Below, piece by piece: positions 43,972-55,410 of a stretch of 64,000 nucleotides of DNA. The first letter of the stretch is position 1. Every line of letters begins with the position of its first letter. Made by a program: the position numbers and the translations under genes. The notes beneath the pieces were generated by a model. That model did no database searches. It was not told the origin of the DNA and saw only the letters and a program-made list of their open reading frames with translations. Origin of the DNA: Parastagonospora avenae f. sp. tritici 18332-5 (lineage: Eukaryota > Ascomycota > Dothideomycetes > Pleosporales > Phaeosphaeriaceae). Location of the stretch: positions 1 to 64,000 of the forward strand of contig JAFJTR010000040.1 of the NCBI GenBank assembly GCA_022559985.1, given 5' to 3'.

Positions 43972-46468
43972 ATGACAGCCGACGACAAGCAGGTACATAT
44001 CCAAGGATTAAAATATTATGGCACTGCTAATTATGGCGCAGGCCCGTTCTGAATATGCTACACCTGACTTAGCATGTACTCGCTGCCGGGAACGCAAGAT
44101 TCGTTGTGGGAGAGAGCGCCCATCATGCAGCAACTGTGAACGTGATGGGGACGTCCAATGTGTCTACCAGAACCCTACAAAACGTGTGAATCACATCAAG
44201 CTGCTGTAGGTCGAATCTAAACTTAACACAACTGGGGTAGCTCTGACGAACAGACAGGTGCGACAGCTTCGAACTACTCCAAGGCCGATTGGCCAGCATG
44301 GAAAGCAACATCACCCGCATCGCTGCCGCCTCAGGTCGCTGTTCAGACAGCCATAAGAGCTCCTCTACTAGCCCGTTAGATCCACGAACCAGACCGGACG
44401 AGGAGCTTAATGACGAAACTGGCGAAGACGATGACCAGTCAGATTTTGACGACGCTGGCGACTTTCATATTTTCCGAAACAAAGTCGATATGGCCGATCG
44501 TTACCATGGTCCATCGTCTTTGTTCGCTTTGTGTGGCAAATATCGCACACGACTGCTCGGTGTATACAAGGAGTCCGACTGTGACAATCACATGCACAGC
44601 TTACTACACAATCTATGCGAAGCTGCAGGCGCCCTGGAGCCATTCCCATTCCACAGCGACCCACTCCTTGGTCAACTCATTCCAAAGCAGCAAGCTGTCA
44701 TAGCCATTGGCCACTTCCTACAGCATCTTGACGTTAGGACGGACATATTCTCAGAAGCGAGCCTTCTTGCCAATCTCGAACGCATATATTCACAACGGCC
44801 AGAGCCTGGTGATGATGCATGGGCGATATGTTTCAGAGCCATCGCTCTCCTTGTGCTGGGAATGGAGCTCTCGGCTCAAGCGAAGACTGCTCTGTTTGGT
44901 GATTTTGCGCGCTCTTTCCTCCCCAATCGTGCCGCGCTAGTAAACTCATCTTTGCTGAGCACTCCAAGATTGATCAACGTGCAGGCTCTAATACTGTTGG
45001 TCAGTCAATACTCGTTTGTCCTAACCCGGAAATATGCTGACTCTCATGATAGAGCGTTGCTATGAAGCAGTTTGATCCACCCGGATGGGCGGATGTGATC
45101 TTTACCCATGCCTGCATGCTCGCGAGAACCATGGGTATTCATCACGTTCGACTTTCACTTGCCGAAGCTTCTGCAGAAGAGAAGCTCGAGCGCGCCAAAG
45201 TTCTTCGGTCTTTGTATGTTCAAGACAAGAGCTTGTGTATTACAAGCGGAACTGTTTCTTGGCTACCGACCCACGACTGCAAGCTTACTTCTCAACTGAG
45301 AGCGGCTGTAGAGCGCCAAGCTCCATTCTCTGATCGCATTCGTCTTTCAATGATCCAAGATGATGTTTACAAACTAACGCATGCCACGCGTCGGCGAAAA
45401 TCTGGGCCAAGCAACAAGTCACAAAACCAGGTGATGTTCGTGGAACAGAAATTGAGCGATTATGCCAATGCGGTCGGCCTATTCGACCAGGAGCCGCCCT
45501 ATTCCGCACACCGTACCTTGATCATCCTTGAATTCTTGGCGACTCGCATAATTGCGCTGCAACACGGTCTAGGGCTAGATTATGCGGCACAAGTTCGGCG
45601 TGATGCAAAAGCGAGCTGCTTGTTACTTCTGATTGCTCACGGCGAAACCGATCCCGAGTCGGTCCAAGCCTTCCAGAGCTTGATGGCCCCAAGCACCTCT
45701 CCTGTCAAGAAGATTTCTACCGCCGCCGTCAATAACGACACAATTCCGTTTGGAAGTCTCTTTGATTCATTCTCAGTCCCGGCGTTCTTCGTGTTGCTGG
45801 AAGAATGCCTTCACGCTACGAAAGAACCGGGAGCTCCTTCAGCTGCCGCTGACCTTGACCATCGAGCCCTTCTACAAAAGGTGTCTGATTGCTACAATCT
45901 CCGCACAGGACATTTGCAGTCAAACAATTATCATCGTAAGGTATCCAGGATCTTCGAGCAGCTCCTGAATCTCATGAAATTGCACGACAAGACTAAACAA
46001 AATCCATTGGAAGCAACAGCCCCAGTAGTGCCGGTGGCGGAGATGCTCCCATTACATTTGATGTCAACCATGCCACCCTATCAGGCCGATCTTAACGCTT
46101 TCTCGAACTGCACTATGCCGCCAGTACAAGGGCAATTGTCCGCCTTCCTTCCGACACCGTCTCCGAGTACGTCTATGTCTTGGGACAATTGGCTGACAAT
46201 GCCTTCTGGGCCAGGCCTTACAGCATCATTAGACGGCTCAAACTCGGGAAATCTCCAAGGGCCAGACACGGATCTACTGGCTGAGATGTTGGGTACATCT
46301 CATCCACAGCCTTCACGGTGGTCAGTGTCTGGATCAGACTCCACTAGCTTACGGAAACGAAGAAGGACGCACGAAGAGTCGGCCGAGGACCTGGACGGAG
46401 AAGTTCCTAGTCCGTTGTCGGATTTCCTTATCTCCGGTCAAGAAATTCCGTTTCATCTGATATCGTAA
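43972..46468 (+). CDS. Zn2Cys6 transcription factor, likely cluster regulator
   Basis: Four exons (43972-43992, 44042-44205, 44258-44999, 45053-46468; introns 49, 52 and 53 nt) give 780 residues. The binuclear zinc cluster begins near residue 18: CTRCRERKIRC followed by Cys-x6-Cys-x2-Cys-x7-Cys, six cysteines in all. A short linker (RVNHIKLL) and a Leu-rich, possibly coiled-coil segment follow, which would allow dimers on palindromic DNA. An acidic stretch occurs around residues 100-120. The middle region (DPPGWADVIFTHACMLART) matches the fungal-specific regulatory domain. The C-terminus is Pro/Ser/Asn-rich, as activation regions often are. Its location and the CGG-N3-CCG palindromes in all cluster promoters make it the likely pathway activator. 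Confidence 0.88.
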
Positions 46469-46556
46469 CCGGCGTTAAGGAAATAGATACCACTGCATTG
46501 CATGAATTGACCAAAGTTTAGAAAATAATGATATTCATGGCTATATCTTCAACGAA

Positions 46557-48008
46557 CTATGGCTCATTTGCTCTCAGAGAAAGCTCAATCACAGAGTCCC
46601 AACTGCCCTTTGGCTTGAAGATGCGAGTGAGCTCTAGACGCGGATCCGCAGCGCGCACGACTTCGCGCCACTCTTCCTCACTGCGCTCTTGCGTGTTCAG
46701 CATCTGCAGCATGGTAACATCCACATTCCTAGGTGAAGTATTAGCAAAATCGGATTTACACGTTTCATGCAGAAGCATCGGGCGCCTAAAGCTCACCTCA
46801 TGTATCGCTCAGCGATGCTCGATTCCTCCTTGTTCGATGGCACGACAACGACTTCGACCAAGAGAATCTTGCTCTCGGGCTTCATGCCCTGCACGATGTT
46901 TTGGATGATCTTGGCCGAGTTTTCAGTCGACCAGTTATGGCAGATGTGACGCATGATGTACACATCGGCCTTGACTGGCTGTGGCTCGAAGAAGTTGTGC
47001 GGCATAAAGCTAACCCGTCCGGTGAGCTCTGAGGGCAGCTGCGCCTCACCTTGCTCAACAGTGTGCTTGTAGTCCTGGACTACAAGCTTGGTCAAGTTTT
47101 CATGAGCTTTTGCCAGAGCTACGCTCATGAAGCCAGAAGAACCACCGACCTGTATCAAGTTAGTTCTGTAATCTCAAACAGGCTTGTATTCTCTTGCTTA
47201 CGTCGACGAGAGTGGCGTCACCAACTTCCGCCCACGGGTATCCGCGAACGACATGCTCGAGACTATGTCCATAGTCCTTTCCAACGCCCTCCATAGCACC
47301 AAAGAAGCGTGCCTGTTGAGCGGGGTGCTGCTCAAGATACTTGTAGATGGGATCTCTGGTGTTGAAAGCGAGTCCAAAGGCACTGTCCTCAGGAGCATGG
47401 GAGCCCTGATATTTCTCCAGTGCTTCCGCGAGCTTAGCTCCAGCGGGGAACATTTCCTCAACACAGTGGCCATACCAGTCCATCATGGCCTTGTTGCTCA
47501 AGAGCAAAGCTGAAGATGCTGTGTGAACCACATGCTCGGGGCTGTCCTCTCGCAGCACACGATTGGTCGCTGACTGACGCACGATGGCCTTGACCTGGGG
47601 TTCGGATAGACCCACCTTGGCGGCAATCTCCTTGTACGTGGCGCCGCCCTCGAGGGGTATGGCTTGCAGAAACTTGAAGTGGTAAATGCACTGCTGCACG
47701 GAATTGTCGACGGACTGTAGTTGAGATAATGAGCTGACGCTTCAAAACTTTATGCGTGTCATACTTACACCCCAGCAAATACGGCGAACCACTTCACCGG
47801 GTCCAAGAACGAGATCTTGGAGCGTCCTCGTGTCGTCTAGGATGGCGACACGTGCGGCTTCAATCTCAGGTGCATGTGTAGTCGAAGGGAACTCCTCCTC
47901 TGCACCTTGTTCGAACGAGAGTGGTTTGGCGTTCGTTTGCTTCAGCCATTTCTCGACAATTGCGGTGTTTTTGGCGATGGTTCCGCTGAGGGTCTGGATT
48001 GAAGACAT
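46557..48008 (-). CDS. O-methyltransferase (catalytically complete)
   Basis: Four exons (48008-47769, 47714-47202, 47149-46797, 46728-46557) give 425 residues of a COMT-type O-methyltransferase. The N-terminal winged-helix half ends near KYLEQHP. The SAM loop is LVDVGGSSGFMS, the acidic SAM-binding region follows, and the catalytic segment is RHICHNWS with the expected His. The VVVVPSNKEE strand and the NTQERSEEEW motif complete the domain. In contrast to the OMT-like protein at 12-13 kb, it has every residue needed to methylate a phenol or carboxylate. It converges with the regulator gene (88 bp apart) and diverges from the metallo-hydrolase. Confidence 0.88.
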
Positions 48009-48156
48009 CGTGAAGGAGGCTCGATTGCAAGATTCGGATTGCTGTTGTCGAATCTAGAATATCTTCGCCGTGATATCTCCTTGATCATATGGTTCTACCG
48101 TCCTTCTAACAATCATTACATCGCTGCCATCATGCTGCGCGAGTACGGACGGGCCC

Positions 48157-48165
48157 CGGCCGCCG
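48157..48165. promoter_or_regulatory. CGG-N3-CCG palindrome (OMT-2 / metallo-hydrolase)
   Basis: CGGCCGCCG in the 457-bp divergent promoter, 149 bp from the O-methyltransferase start and about 300 bp from the metallo-hydrolase start. Confidence 0.6.
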
Positions 48166-48465
48166 AAGCACACTCGGCTCACGGGGCACCAAGGATGACA
48201 TCTCCGGTGCAGCGCAATCACTGATGATGCAGAGATGCACTTTGAAGTCGAGTGGCAGAGCGATTCACGTGTCGCAAGTATTGCGTTTCGTTAACTGCGG
48301 GAGGGAAAAAAACACTAAATTGCAATTTTGATTTGCCTATTCGATCACCTGGAGGTATTCGCGGCGCTTTTGAACCCCAACGAAACCTGAATAACCATCT
48401 GACAACTTCCAGTACACTCTCAAATTAGCAGTGTGTTAAACCAACACGCCCTTCCTGGAACCGCA

Positions 48466-49515
48466 ATGCTTCCTGCCGACATCCAATTCCCGCCATACCA
48501 GGGCCACTGCGTAAAATTGTCAATCATAAATGGAGCCAGATCATTCATGCGCGCCGGACTGCTCGTAGACCCAGCTCCCACAAACCGCGAATATCTAGAG
48601 CTAGCGGGGTATTGCTTCTTGGTTGCATCACAGCGGCTTCGCCAGAAGCTTCTCTACGACTTGGCGTTCATGGAAAATGTGACGACCCGCGCGCCGCCGT
48701 TATTACACCCTATGCTCAACAACAAGGATGTCTTGAGGATTGAAGAATGTCGCAACATCGCAACTGTCCTCGAAAAACACAATGTCGACCTCACAACAAT
48801 AAATTCGATCATCTGGTCGCACGCGCATATCGATCATACAGGCGATCCATCCGTCTTCCCACCCTCGACAGAACTCATCGTCGGTCAGGGCTTCAGAGCC
48901 AACTACATGCCCGGCTACCCGACGAATCCACAATCTCCAGTGCTTGATAGCGCATATCAAGGTCGAAGTGTACGAGAGCTTGACTTCTCCGGCAGCTCAA
49001 CGACTATTGGCGGGTTCCGAGCCATCGATCTCTTCCACGATAGCTCGTTTTGGGTTTTAGAAACGCCAGGGCATACTCAGCATCATATCAGCGCTTTATG
49101 TCGGACAACTGAAGACTCATGGGTGTTCCTCGGTGGCGACGTGTGTCATAGTATTGCGCAGGTTCGACCGAGTGCGTTTAGATCACTACCAGACACGGTT
49201 CCAGCAGATGTACTGGGCAAAATGCCGCCGCCTGAAAGCTGTTGTTGCGCAAGTTTTTCGCAGCATGTGCAGAAAGATGCTGGTGGGTCGTTTTTCGGTC
49301 TCGCGCCGGCTATGCAGGAAGACTTGAGCAAGGCACAGGACACGCTTGAGAAGCTAAAAGCTTTCGATGGCAGGGATGACGTATTGATCGTGATCGCGCA
49401 CGACTCTAGCTTGTTGGATGTCATGGATTTCTTTCCGAAAGACATGAATAGATGGAAAGACCAAAATTGGGCAGAGAAGGGTAGATGGAGATTCCTCCGA
49501 GACTTTGAGAATTGA
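48466..49515 (+). CDS. Metallo-beta-lactamase-fold hydrolase (lactonase-like)
   Basis: A 349-residue single-exon protein; the ATG at 48466 is the first in frame. The metal motif SHAHIDHTGD (His119, His121, Asp123, His124) is followed by the later ligand His in ETPGHTQHH, an Asp in LGGDVCHS, and a C-terminal His (IAHDSS). The arrangement is like N-acyl-homoserine lactonases and related fungal MBL proteins rather than the thioesterase partners of TE-less synthases such as AptB. Since the PKS here has its own thioesterase, this enzyme more likely opens or forms a lactone or ester later in the pathway, or detoxifies the product (inference). It has no signal peptide. Confidence 0.8.
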   Translation: MLPADIQFPPYQGHCVKLSIINGARSFMRAGLLVDPAPTNREYLELAGYCFLVASQRLRQKLLYDLAFMENVTTRAPPLLHPMLNNKDVLRIEECRNIATVLEKHNVDLTTINSIIWSHAHIDHTGDPSVFPPSTELIVGQGFRANYMPGYPTNPQSPVLDSAYQGRSVRELDFSGSSTTIGGFRAIDLFHDSSFWVLETPGHTQHHISALCRTTEDSWVFLGGDVCHSIAQVRPSAFRSLPDTVPADVLGKMPPPESCCCASFSQHVQKDAGGSFFGLAPAMQEDLSKAQDTLEKLKAFDGRDDVLIVIAHDSSLLDVMDFFPKDMNRWKDQNWAEKGRWRFLRDFEN

Positions 49516-49711
49516 TTATTCTCTTGAATCAAACTGATCAGCATCAGCGAAATTGCTCGAGTTTTATTTATAGTTTAGAATATCATTCTCGACCTACTAG
49601 CTTAATATGTGAAGAAGGTGATATTTGCGATGTACATCTTGGCTTTCATCATCCGCGTAACATACAGCCTCGTACAAACGGAACCTCATGGCATGCTCAT
49701 CGACTCCATAA

Positions 49712-50680
49712 TTATTCACGGGTACGCTTCACGCCCGAGTACCAATACAACTTGCCAAATGGCAGCAATGCAGTTTGCTCTCCGCTTTCTAGAATCCACT
49801 CACTGAGATCCAGACCTTTCTGACGAGCTAGGAGCGCCCATGTCTCATCCGCGGTACGACCTCGTGTACAGGAAACATACCCATCCACAGCATAAAATAT
49901 TGGGGCGATCGGAATGAGGTAGGTGAAAAGCAAGTGCGTCGGCGACCAGTAGAAGTCGTACAGTGTGGTGAAGAACACCGACAAAATGACGATTGTAGTG
50001 TTTAAGAGGGAGGGAATTGTTCGGTGCGTCATCTCAAAGATCCTAAGATGCGAATTAGCTTGGTTCAAAATCCATGATCAACACAAGATAGCCCTTATTG
50101 AATCGGAAGAGCAGCTACACTCGATCCGTTTTATTGCACATTGAACTTACATGAAAGCATCGGTACTCTGCACCGCGCTCGACAGAACTTTTTGTGCCGC
50201 ATCGTCCTTGAAGTGATGAAAGCACAAGTTGAAGATTCGACACTCCTTAGTTCCTGGCTTTGCCATTCTTCGTGGTTTCGTAGCGTCAACTGGCTCCTTG
50301 ATGAACGAGATATGTTCACTGCGCTTGGCAATGGCCTCCCAAGCCTTCAGATCCGGCCAGAGATCAGTGAGGACAAAGTCAACAGGCTTGTATCCGCTCG
50401 CCGTCAGTCTTTCGTTCATATTCTTTTCCAACAAAGGTGTTGGACCTCCAGCGCCGGCGCAAGCATCAACGAAGGTGAATTTAGATGCAACTTCTGGCCC
50501 ACCAAGGGCTCGGAGGAGAAGGTCACAAGCCTGTGTCGCGGGAGAACCATTCTTGCTGTTGGATGTCTGCCACATGCGAGCCAAGGCTCTGTGGGTGTGT
50601 TCTCGAAGCCATGATGGGCACCAAGATTGGTCTTCGATTTCGGCGAGGTGGAGACGAGGAAAGAGTACCCAGCTAGTCAT
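49712..50680 (-). CDS. Membrane-anchored methyltransferase-like protein
   Basis: Two exons (50680-50151, 50042-49712; 108-nt intron, long for this region) give 286 residues. The N-terminal part is a class I SAM-binding fold: FVDACAGAGGPTP (motif I), VDFVLTDLWPD, and the NLCFHHFKDD segment. After a cytosolic-looking stretch there are two hydrophobic segments (around LSVFFTTLYDFYW and LLFTYLIPIAPIFYAV) that look like membrane helices, then a soluble C-terminal tail. The frame is open upstream to 50887, but the start at 50680 puts the CGG-N3-CCG site 150 bp upstream. I do not recognise a characterised relative. Substrate and whether it methylates are unknown. Confidence 0.65.
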
Positions 50681-50829
50681 TTTTGATAATGCCACGTGCG
50701 TTGAGACGTGCCTGGGACAAGGAGAAGAATTTTGTATTTGGACTTTTCCAAAATTGCAAGTGCCCGTTGTCTTTTGGTAATTTGCACTCGAAATGCGGCT
50801 TCTGAAGCGTTTCGTGGCGCGTCGCTGCT

Positions 50830-50838
50830 CGGCGCCCG
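50830..50838. promoter_or_regulatory. CGG-N3-CCG palindrome (membrane methyltransferase-like gene)
   Basis: CGGCGCCCG, 150 bp upstream of the chosen start. A near match CGGCGCCCA follows at about 50940. Confidence 0.6.
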
Positions 50839-51642
50839 AGTTAGAAGTCAAGACCCAGAGCTGCGGAATAGGAGCGATCGTACTCATTTCTCACCTGCCG
50901 ATCCTACTCACAGTTGTACGGAGCTATGGCCTCGCTCGTCGGCGCCCAGCAAAATGACGCTCAGTTCCGTGCTGTTCCATATCCGTGTCCCGGGAATCAT
51001 ACGGAACTGTAACATCTGTAGGAAGCAGCTGGACATCCTCAGGCATAATGCAACAGGAATATGCTACATATCAAGTACTCGAAGCTATCTAGGTTTGCCT
51101 GTTTCAGGTTCGGCTTGTGGTAGTACCCGAATGCAGGTCTTCCTAGCATGTGTATCGCATGCGACAAGATTTCTCAACACAGTGAGCAGGGCATGAACAG
51201 CCATATCAGAATCTGGGCACCAAAGTGACACTCCATTGGTAAATCCTAGTCTCACTTCAAATTTGAACGAGTCAAACATATTAATCACGGTGCTCGTTGA
51301 TTGATCATGTCGCAGTGTTGCCGTGCGTGCTGAAATGTTGTGACTGCTCACATGTGCACTCATCAAAACTGCATCAGCTTGCACCAACCTAGTACTATAA
51401 TCAGAGATGATGAGAAATAATCCAATTCAGTGCTAATCGTAGTTGTTACCGAATTGCGGTGTTCTATGTGTTCAACACTATATCTTCAATACTAATACAG
51501 TCTGGAATGAATCGTACGGTTCCTGGTTCTCGAATGACAGAGAAATATTTAAAGAGGTTGTGCGGTCTGAAGTTCCGTCCAAGAAGGAGCTTCGTCTGAA
51601 GAAACCAGGCATAGTTGTTGTGGGACCTTACCAAACCTGCCA
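50839..51642. other. Intergenic, no gene supported
   Basis: About 800 bp between the methyltransferase-like promoter and the 3' end of the transporter. Only overlapping frames without domains are seen. Confidence 0.45.
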
Positions 51643-53086
51643 TTAGACTTTGACGAAAAGCCCGAAGCCTCCCTTCCAGACTCTAAGTGCCGTAAAAATG
51701 GCTCCAGCGAATATGGCAAAGGTGCCTCCAAAAATCCAAAGGTTTCTGAAATGTTCATCAACGTGCGAGCCCAAAAGTGCGCCACCACCAAGACCCGCTG
51801 GGAAGACGCCTAAGCCAGCCAAAGCCAGTCCCATACCAATGCGCGTGCCGATCTTGGATTTGTCTTCTATAAGCGTAATGAAGACTGCGGGCGGGAGTGC
51901 GAGGAAAACGCCCTCAAAGAACCCGAGTAATAGAGTCGTCGTCACAATGCCGCCAGCCGACACGACGGCTGTGTTGCTGAAGAGAAGCGCGCCCACGATC
52001 ATAGCACCTGAGAAACATTAGATTATCAACTGCCATACATCAGAGACAAACTTACTCGGCATGATAACGTTCAGTGGCCCTATCGTGTCGGACAACCAGT
52101 TGGGCAGAGTTCGACCGAACATTGATCCAGCATTGAGGATCGGAACGAGGTAGAAGGCCAAGCTTGTATCGACGATACCGGAAGCTTTTCCAAAGTACGA
52201 CGTGTAGAACACGGTGACATAACAGCTCGTGAAGCCCATCATGACCCCCACGACAGCCATCATGAACTTGCCGTCGCCGAAGGCTGTCCAATCGATGACA
52301 GATCGCGCCTTGGATGGTTTGGCGCGTACTTCCATGACTGCGAACGGAATGATCAAAGTAGCCAATGCGGTGAAGCCTAATATACGCACACTCCAGGCGA
52401 AGCCAACTTTATCAATCAACTTGTAGAACATGATCGGGTATATGATACCGCCTGTCGAGCTACCAGACGCTGCAATGCCCAAGGCCAACCCGACATTGGA
52501 AGTAAAATAAGTTGGCAAAATGGCTACTGCTGGGACGTAGAGACAGCCACCACCGATTCCGACCAGGAATCCCTGAGTCAGTATGGCTTCCCAGTATGTT
52601 GCAACTAGCGAGAGCAGCATGTGGCCGAGCACGACGCCGAGGCTGCCGACGATAAGCAGCCATCTGAAGTAACCACGGTCGTATAAAGGTCCAGCAAATG
52701 CACCGGTCGCAAGCATGGCGAGAGCTTGAATTGAGCCGATCCAAGCTATGTTAGAAGAAGTGGTCTTGAAAAGTACGCCAGACTCATAATACGTCTGGTA
52801 AACTCCAAATCTATACACAGATTGTTAGCTGATACTCAATCAAGCAAGTTGAGAAATCTACTAACGTGTTCAAAATGCCCCAAGTATTAAAGAACAACAT
52901 CCATGACCCAAGGACTTGTAGCCATGCTTTGAGGCCACCGTCCGGTGGTGTGTCCAGCTCATCGCCTTTGGTTTCGATGGCTACTGGTAGAGTTATTGTT
53001 ACCGAGTCTCGAATTTTCGCCTGAGGGTAGTCGAAATGCCAGCTTTCAGTGGGCGATGAAGTTGAATGTAAAGCAATTGCAGACAT
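51643..53086 (-). CDS. MFS transporter, monocarboxylate-transporter-like
   Basis: Three exons (53086-52866, 52810-52056, 52007-51643) give 446 residues. A cytosolic N-terminus of about 55 residues ends in TPPDGGLKAW, the entry motif of the fungal monocarboxylate-transporter (MCH) family, followed by about twelve hydrophobic segments with NTFGVYQTYY in the first. The central loop between helices 6 and 7 contains VRAKPSKARSVIDW. Full length for the family. Likely role: export of the product or a precursor across the plasma membrane (inference); family members in yeast do not always move monocarboxylates. It is the last gene with a CGG-N3-CCG promoter and marks the right cluster edge. Confidence 0.85.
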
Positions 53087-53239
53087 GTGGACGTATGCGA
53101 CGATGCTTCCTAGCCTGAAGATCTGGCAAACGCTTGACGTTTGCTGTAGATGTAAACTAAAAGCAGTCTATCCCAGTGGTGCGGTGCAACTGCACCCGCT
53201 CACGGGCCGCATGCCATATCCGTCGTCAGTCCATGTTTT

Positions 53240-53248
53240 CGGAATCCG
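53240..53248. promoter_or_regulatory. CGG-N3-CCG palindrome (MFS transporter)
   Basis: CGGAATCCG, 154 bp upstream of the transporter start; the rightmost cluster-type site. Confidence 0.65.
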
Positions 53249-54388
53249 GCGCTAAACGCCACTGAGCATTCGGCATCAAATTTGAAAACAAGCCAGAGTG
53301 ACCTCGCAAATGCAGACAGAGCGTCCGACGTAACAGCCATTACTGTGTCGCTATGCTTTTTCGCGGTCGCTGTTGTCATGACGCGTAACTTCCAAGGTTG
53401 TTATCGTCTGCCAGGCTGAGAAGCTCACCGACATCGCATGCACCTCATTTACCAGGAAATTCAGATCGAGTAGTGACAACCACTTGGCCTGAGGCGCGAA
53501 ACTCCATGGAGCTCATCGAGATATGAAATGGGATGGTTCGACGCGACCACATGTCGCAGCGCGTGCTCACATGCCGGTAAGCACTAGACAGGTCTTCCTC
53601 TCGCAACTGCCGGACGCATCTCAGCCACCAACACCAGCCACACAACATGTAAACTACAGGCCGCGTCATCATCGAACTCGGCGCAACGGAAACAGGTGAA
53701 GGTTGTTGTTCAAGGTCATCGCTCACGACGAAGATCACGGATGAAGGTCGTTACACATTGTACGAACCACCGCTGGCTTACACCAATCATAGCCTAAGGA
53801 GATCTTTGACCGGATTCAAAAAAGAGCTTTTATATTACCTAGTAGTACGAACAAACAGTTTGACTCGACATGGGTAAGCCCAGCGCTCACGTACGACGTA
53901 CTCCATGAAGACGGCTGTCGACAAAGGCAAAGTCTGTTGATCGTAACCAGGAGCCTTTTCGACTGCACTTAAGCATCCGCGAACGTCGCATCTGACTCAA
54001 ACTATGCGAATGGATGTGTTCCAAGTCGATCAAGATGAACTGCAATTACGGAGCAGAAAGATGAGATGATCGTATAGGATATACATCAGCTTGACGTAGT
54101 CCATCGAGGGCAGAGCATAAAGGATATCGACTCTATCATGTGCCGGGAACGAGACTTGTCGGGCCCGTCGATTATTCGTGGTAAAACTTCCTTAAAACAC
54201 CACCAATTGCTGCAGTACTTGGCCGCTTCTTGTGTCGACCGTAGTTCAACTACAAAAAAATCTTTACGATCGCAAGCTGGTAATCTAATGCGACAATCTG
54301 CGTTGGCCGTGTTCAAAACTCACTGCAGTATTCTTCCGTACGCCTGTAGGGACTCTTAACCGACGGCGATACATGGCGCCGTCGGCCT
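53249..54388. other. Intergenic with a hairpin
   Basis: No gene is supported. A perfect 9-bp stem, CCGACGGCG and its complement with an 8-base loop, lies at 54360-54385. Confidence 0.45.
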
Positions 54389-55410
54389 TTGAATCGGGCA
54401 TGGTTCTGCCTTACAGAAAATTTCGGTATACCTGCTCTACTTCACATTGGCGACGCGGCAGACTTGGCCGAATCTGACTACACTTGGTTCACTGAGCACA
54501 TACTCGCTAGTTTAGTACTTCATCTACTCGAAGAGATTATATCAGTCGTTTTATGGTCAACGTCTACGATCGATCATCACCGCAAGCTCAAAAGACCGCC
54601 GTCTTGGACACCGACTCGACTCAGGCCAGTGACCGGTTCGGCAACATTATAAGCGAGCTTTGCACCGGCGGTGAAAGGGCGATGTTTACGAAGCATCTAG
54701 GTGCTTTGGCTGTCAAAGAGCTTCCGAGCCCACGGATTTATGCGCAAGGAATCTACATTCGGTCGCCAATCGTCACGCCTGATGAAGTCATGTCGCAAAC
54801 TGTGCATTCTTTCTTGAGTCGATGGCAATATGGGTACCGCCCAGGCTGCTCACTATGTTCAAAACAAGGCCATGTATCCGCCGCATAGCTCTTTCTTTTG
54901 GTCCAGGATTCAAACCTCCCGACGAACTTCGAGACTCGCTACTTATGGCCATCACTTGCTCGCACAATGTTCGAAAAAGCATGGTGCTTATCCTTAATTG
55001 GGGTAAAGGATGAATTAGGAATAGTGCTACCCTGCAATTTTATCAAGGACATGGGCTACGTCGGCCATCGTCAAGTTGAGAGCACACTGAATTGTTACGA
55101 TCAACGAGTCCTTGCCCGCAGTATGATAGCATTGAGTCTTGCGTACACTCAGTTCACCAACATCACAAAGGCATTATCAGATGCAACTGCGCACTTCGTT
55201 TTTCGGGGAAAGCATGACACGCATGTTATGGCTGTGGAGAATTATCTGCCGGGCGGAATGCTCGGCGAAGCTTGCATTGCTATCGAGATACCGCCTGTGG
55301 AGCTCATATCAATATGAGCTGGAGCGTGTGCCGCATGTTCTGCAGCGAGTGTTGGCAAAACCGCTTGTCGAGGCCCTGTTTCCACTAGGTATTGAGCTTA
55401 GGGCCTGAGG
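54389..55410 (+). pseudogene. Possible decayed gene, plus strand
   Basis: Three consecutive plus-strand open segments in different frames (about 54389-54652, 54553-54888, 54898-55317) have protein-like composition, for example KELPSPRIYAQGIYIRSP and GKHDTHVMAVENYLPGG. I find no splice sites that join them and no recognisable family. It could be a decayed gene or chance. Confidence 0.2.

Noticed and set aside
50681..50887. N-terminal extension of the membrane methyltransferase-like protein
   Set aside because: The extension is unlike the family, contains the CGG-N3-CCG site, and a good ATG follows at 50680.
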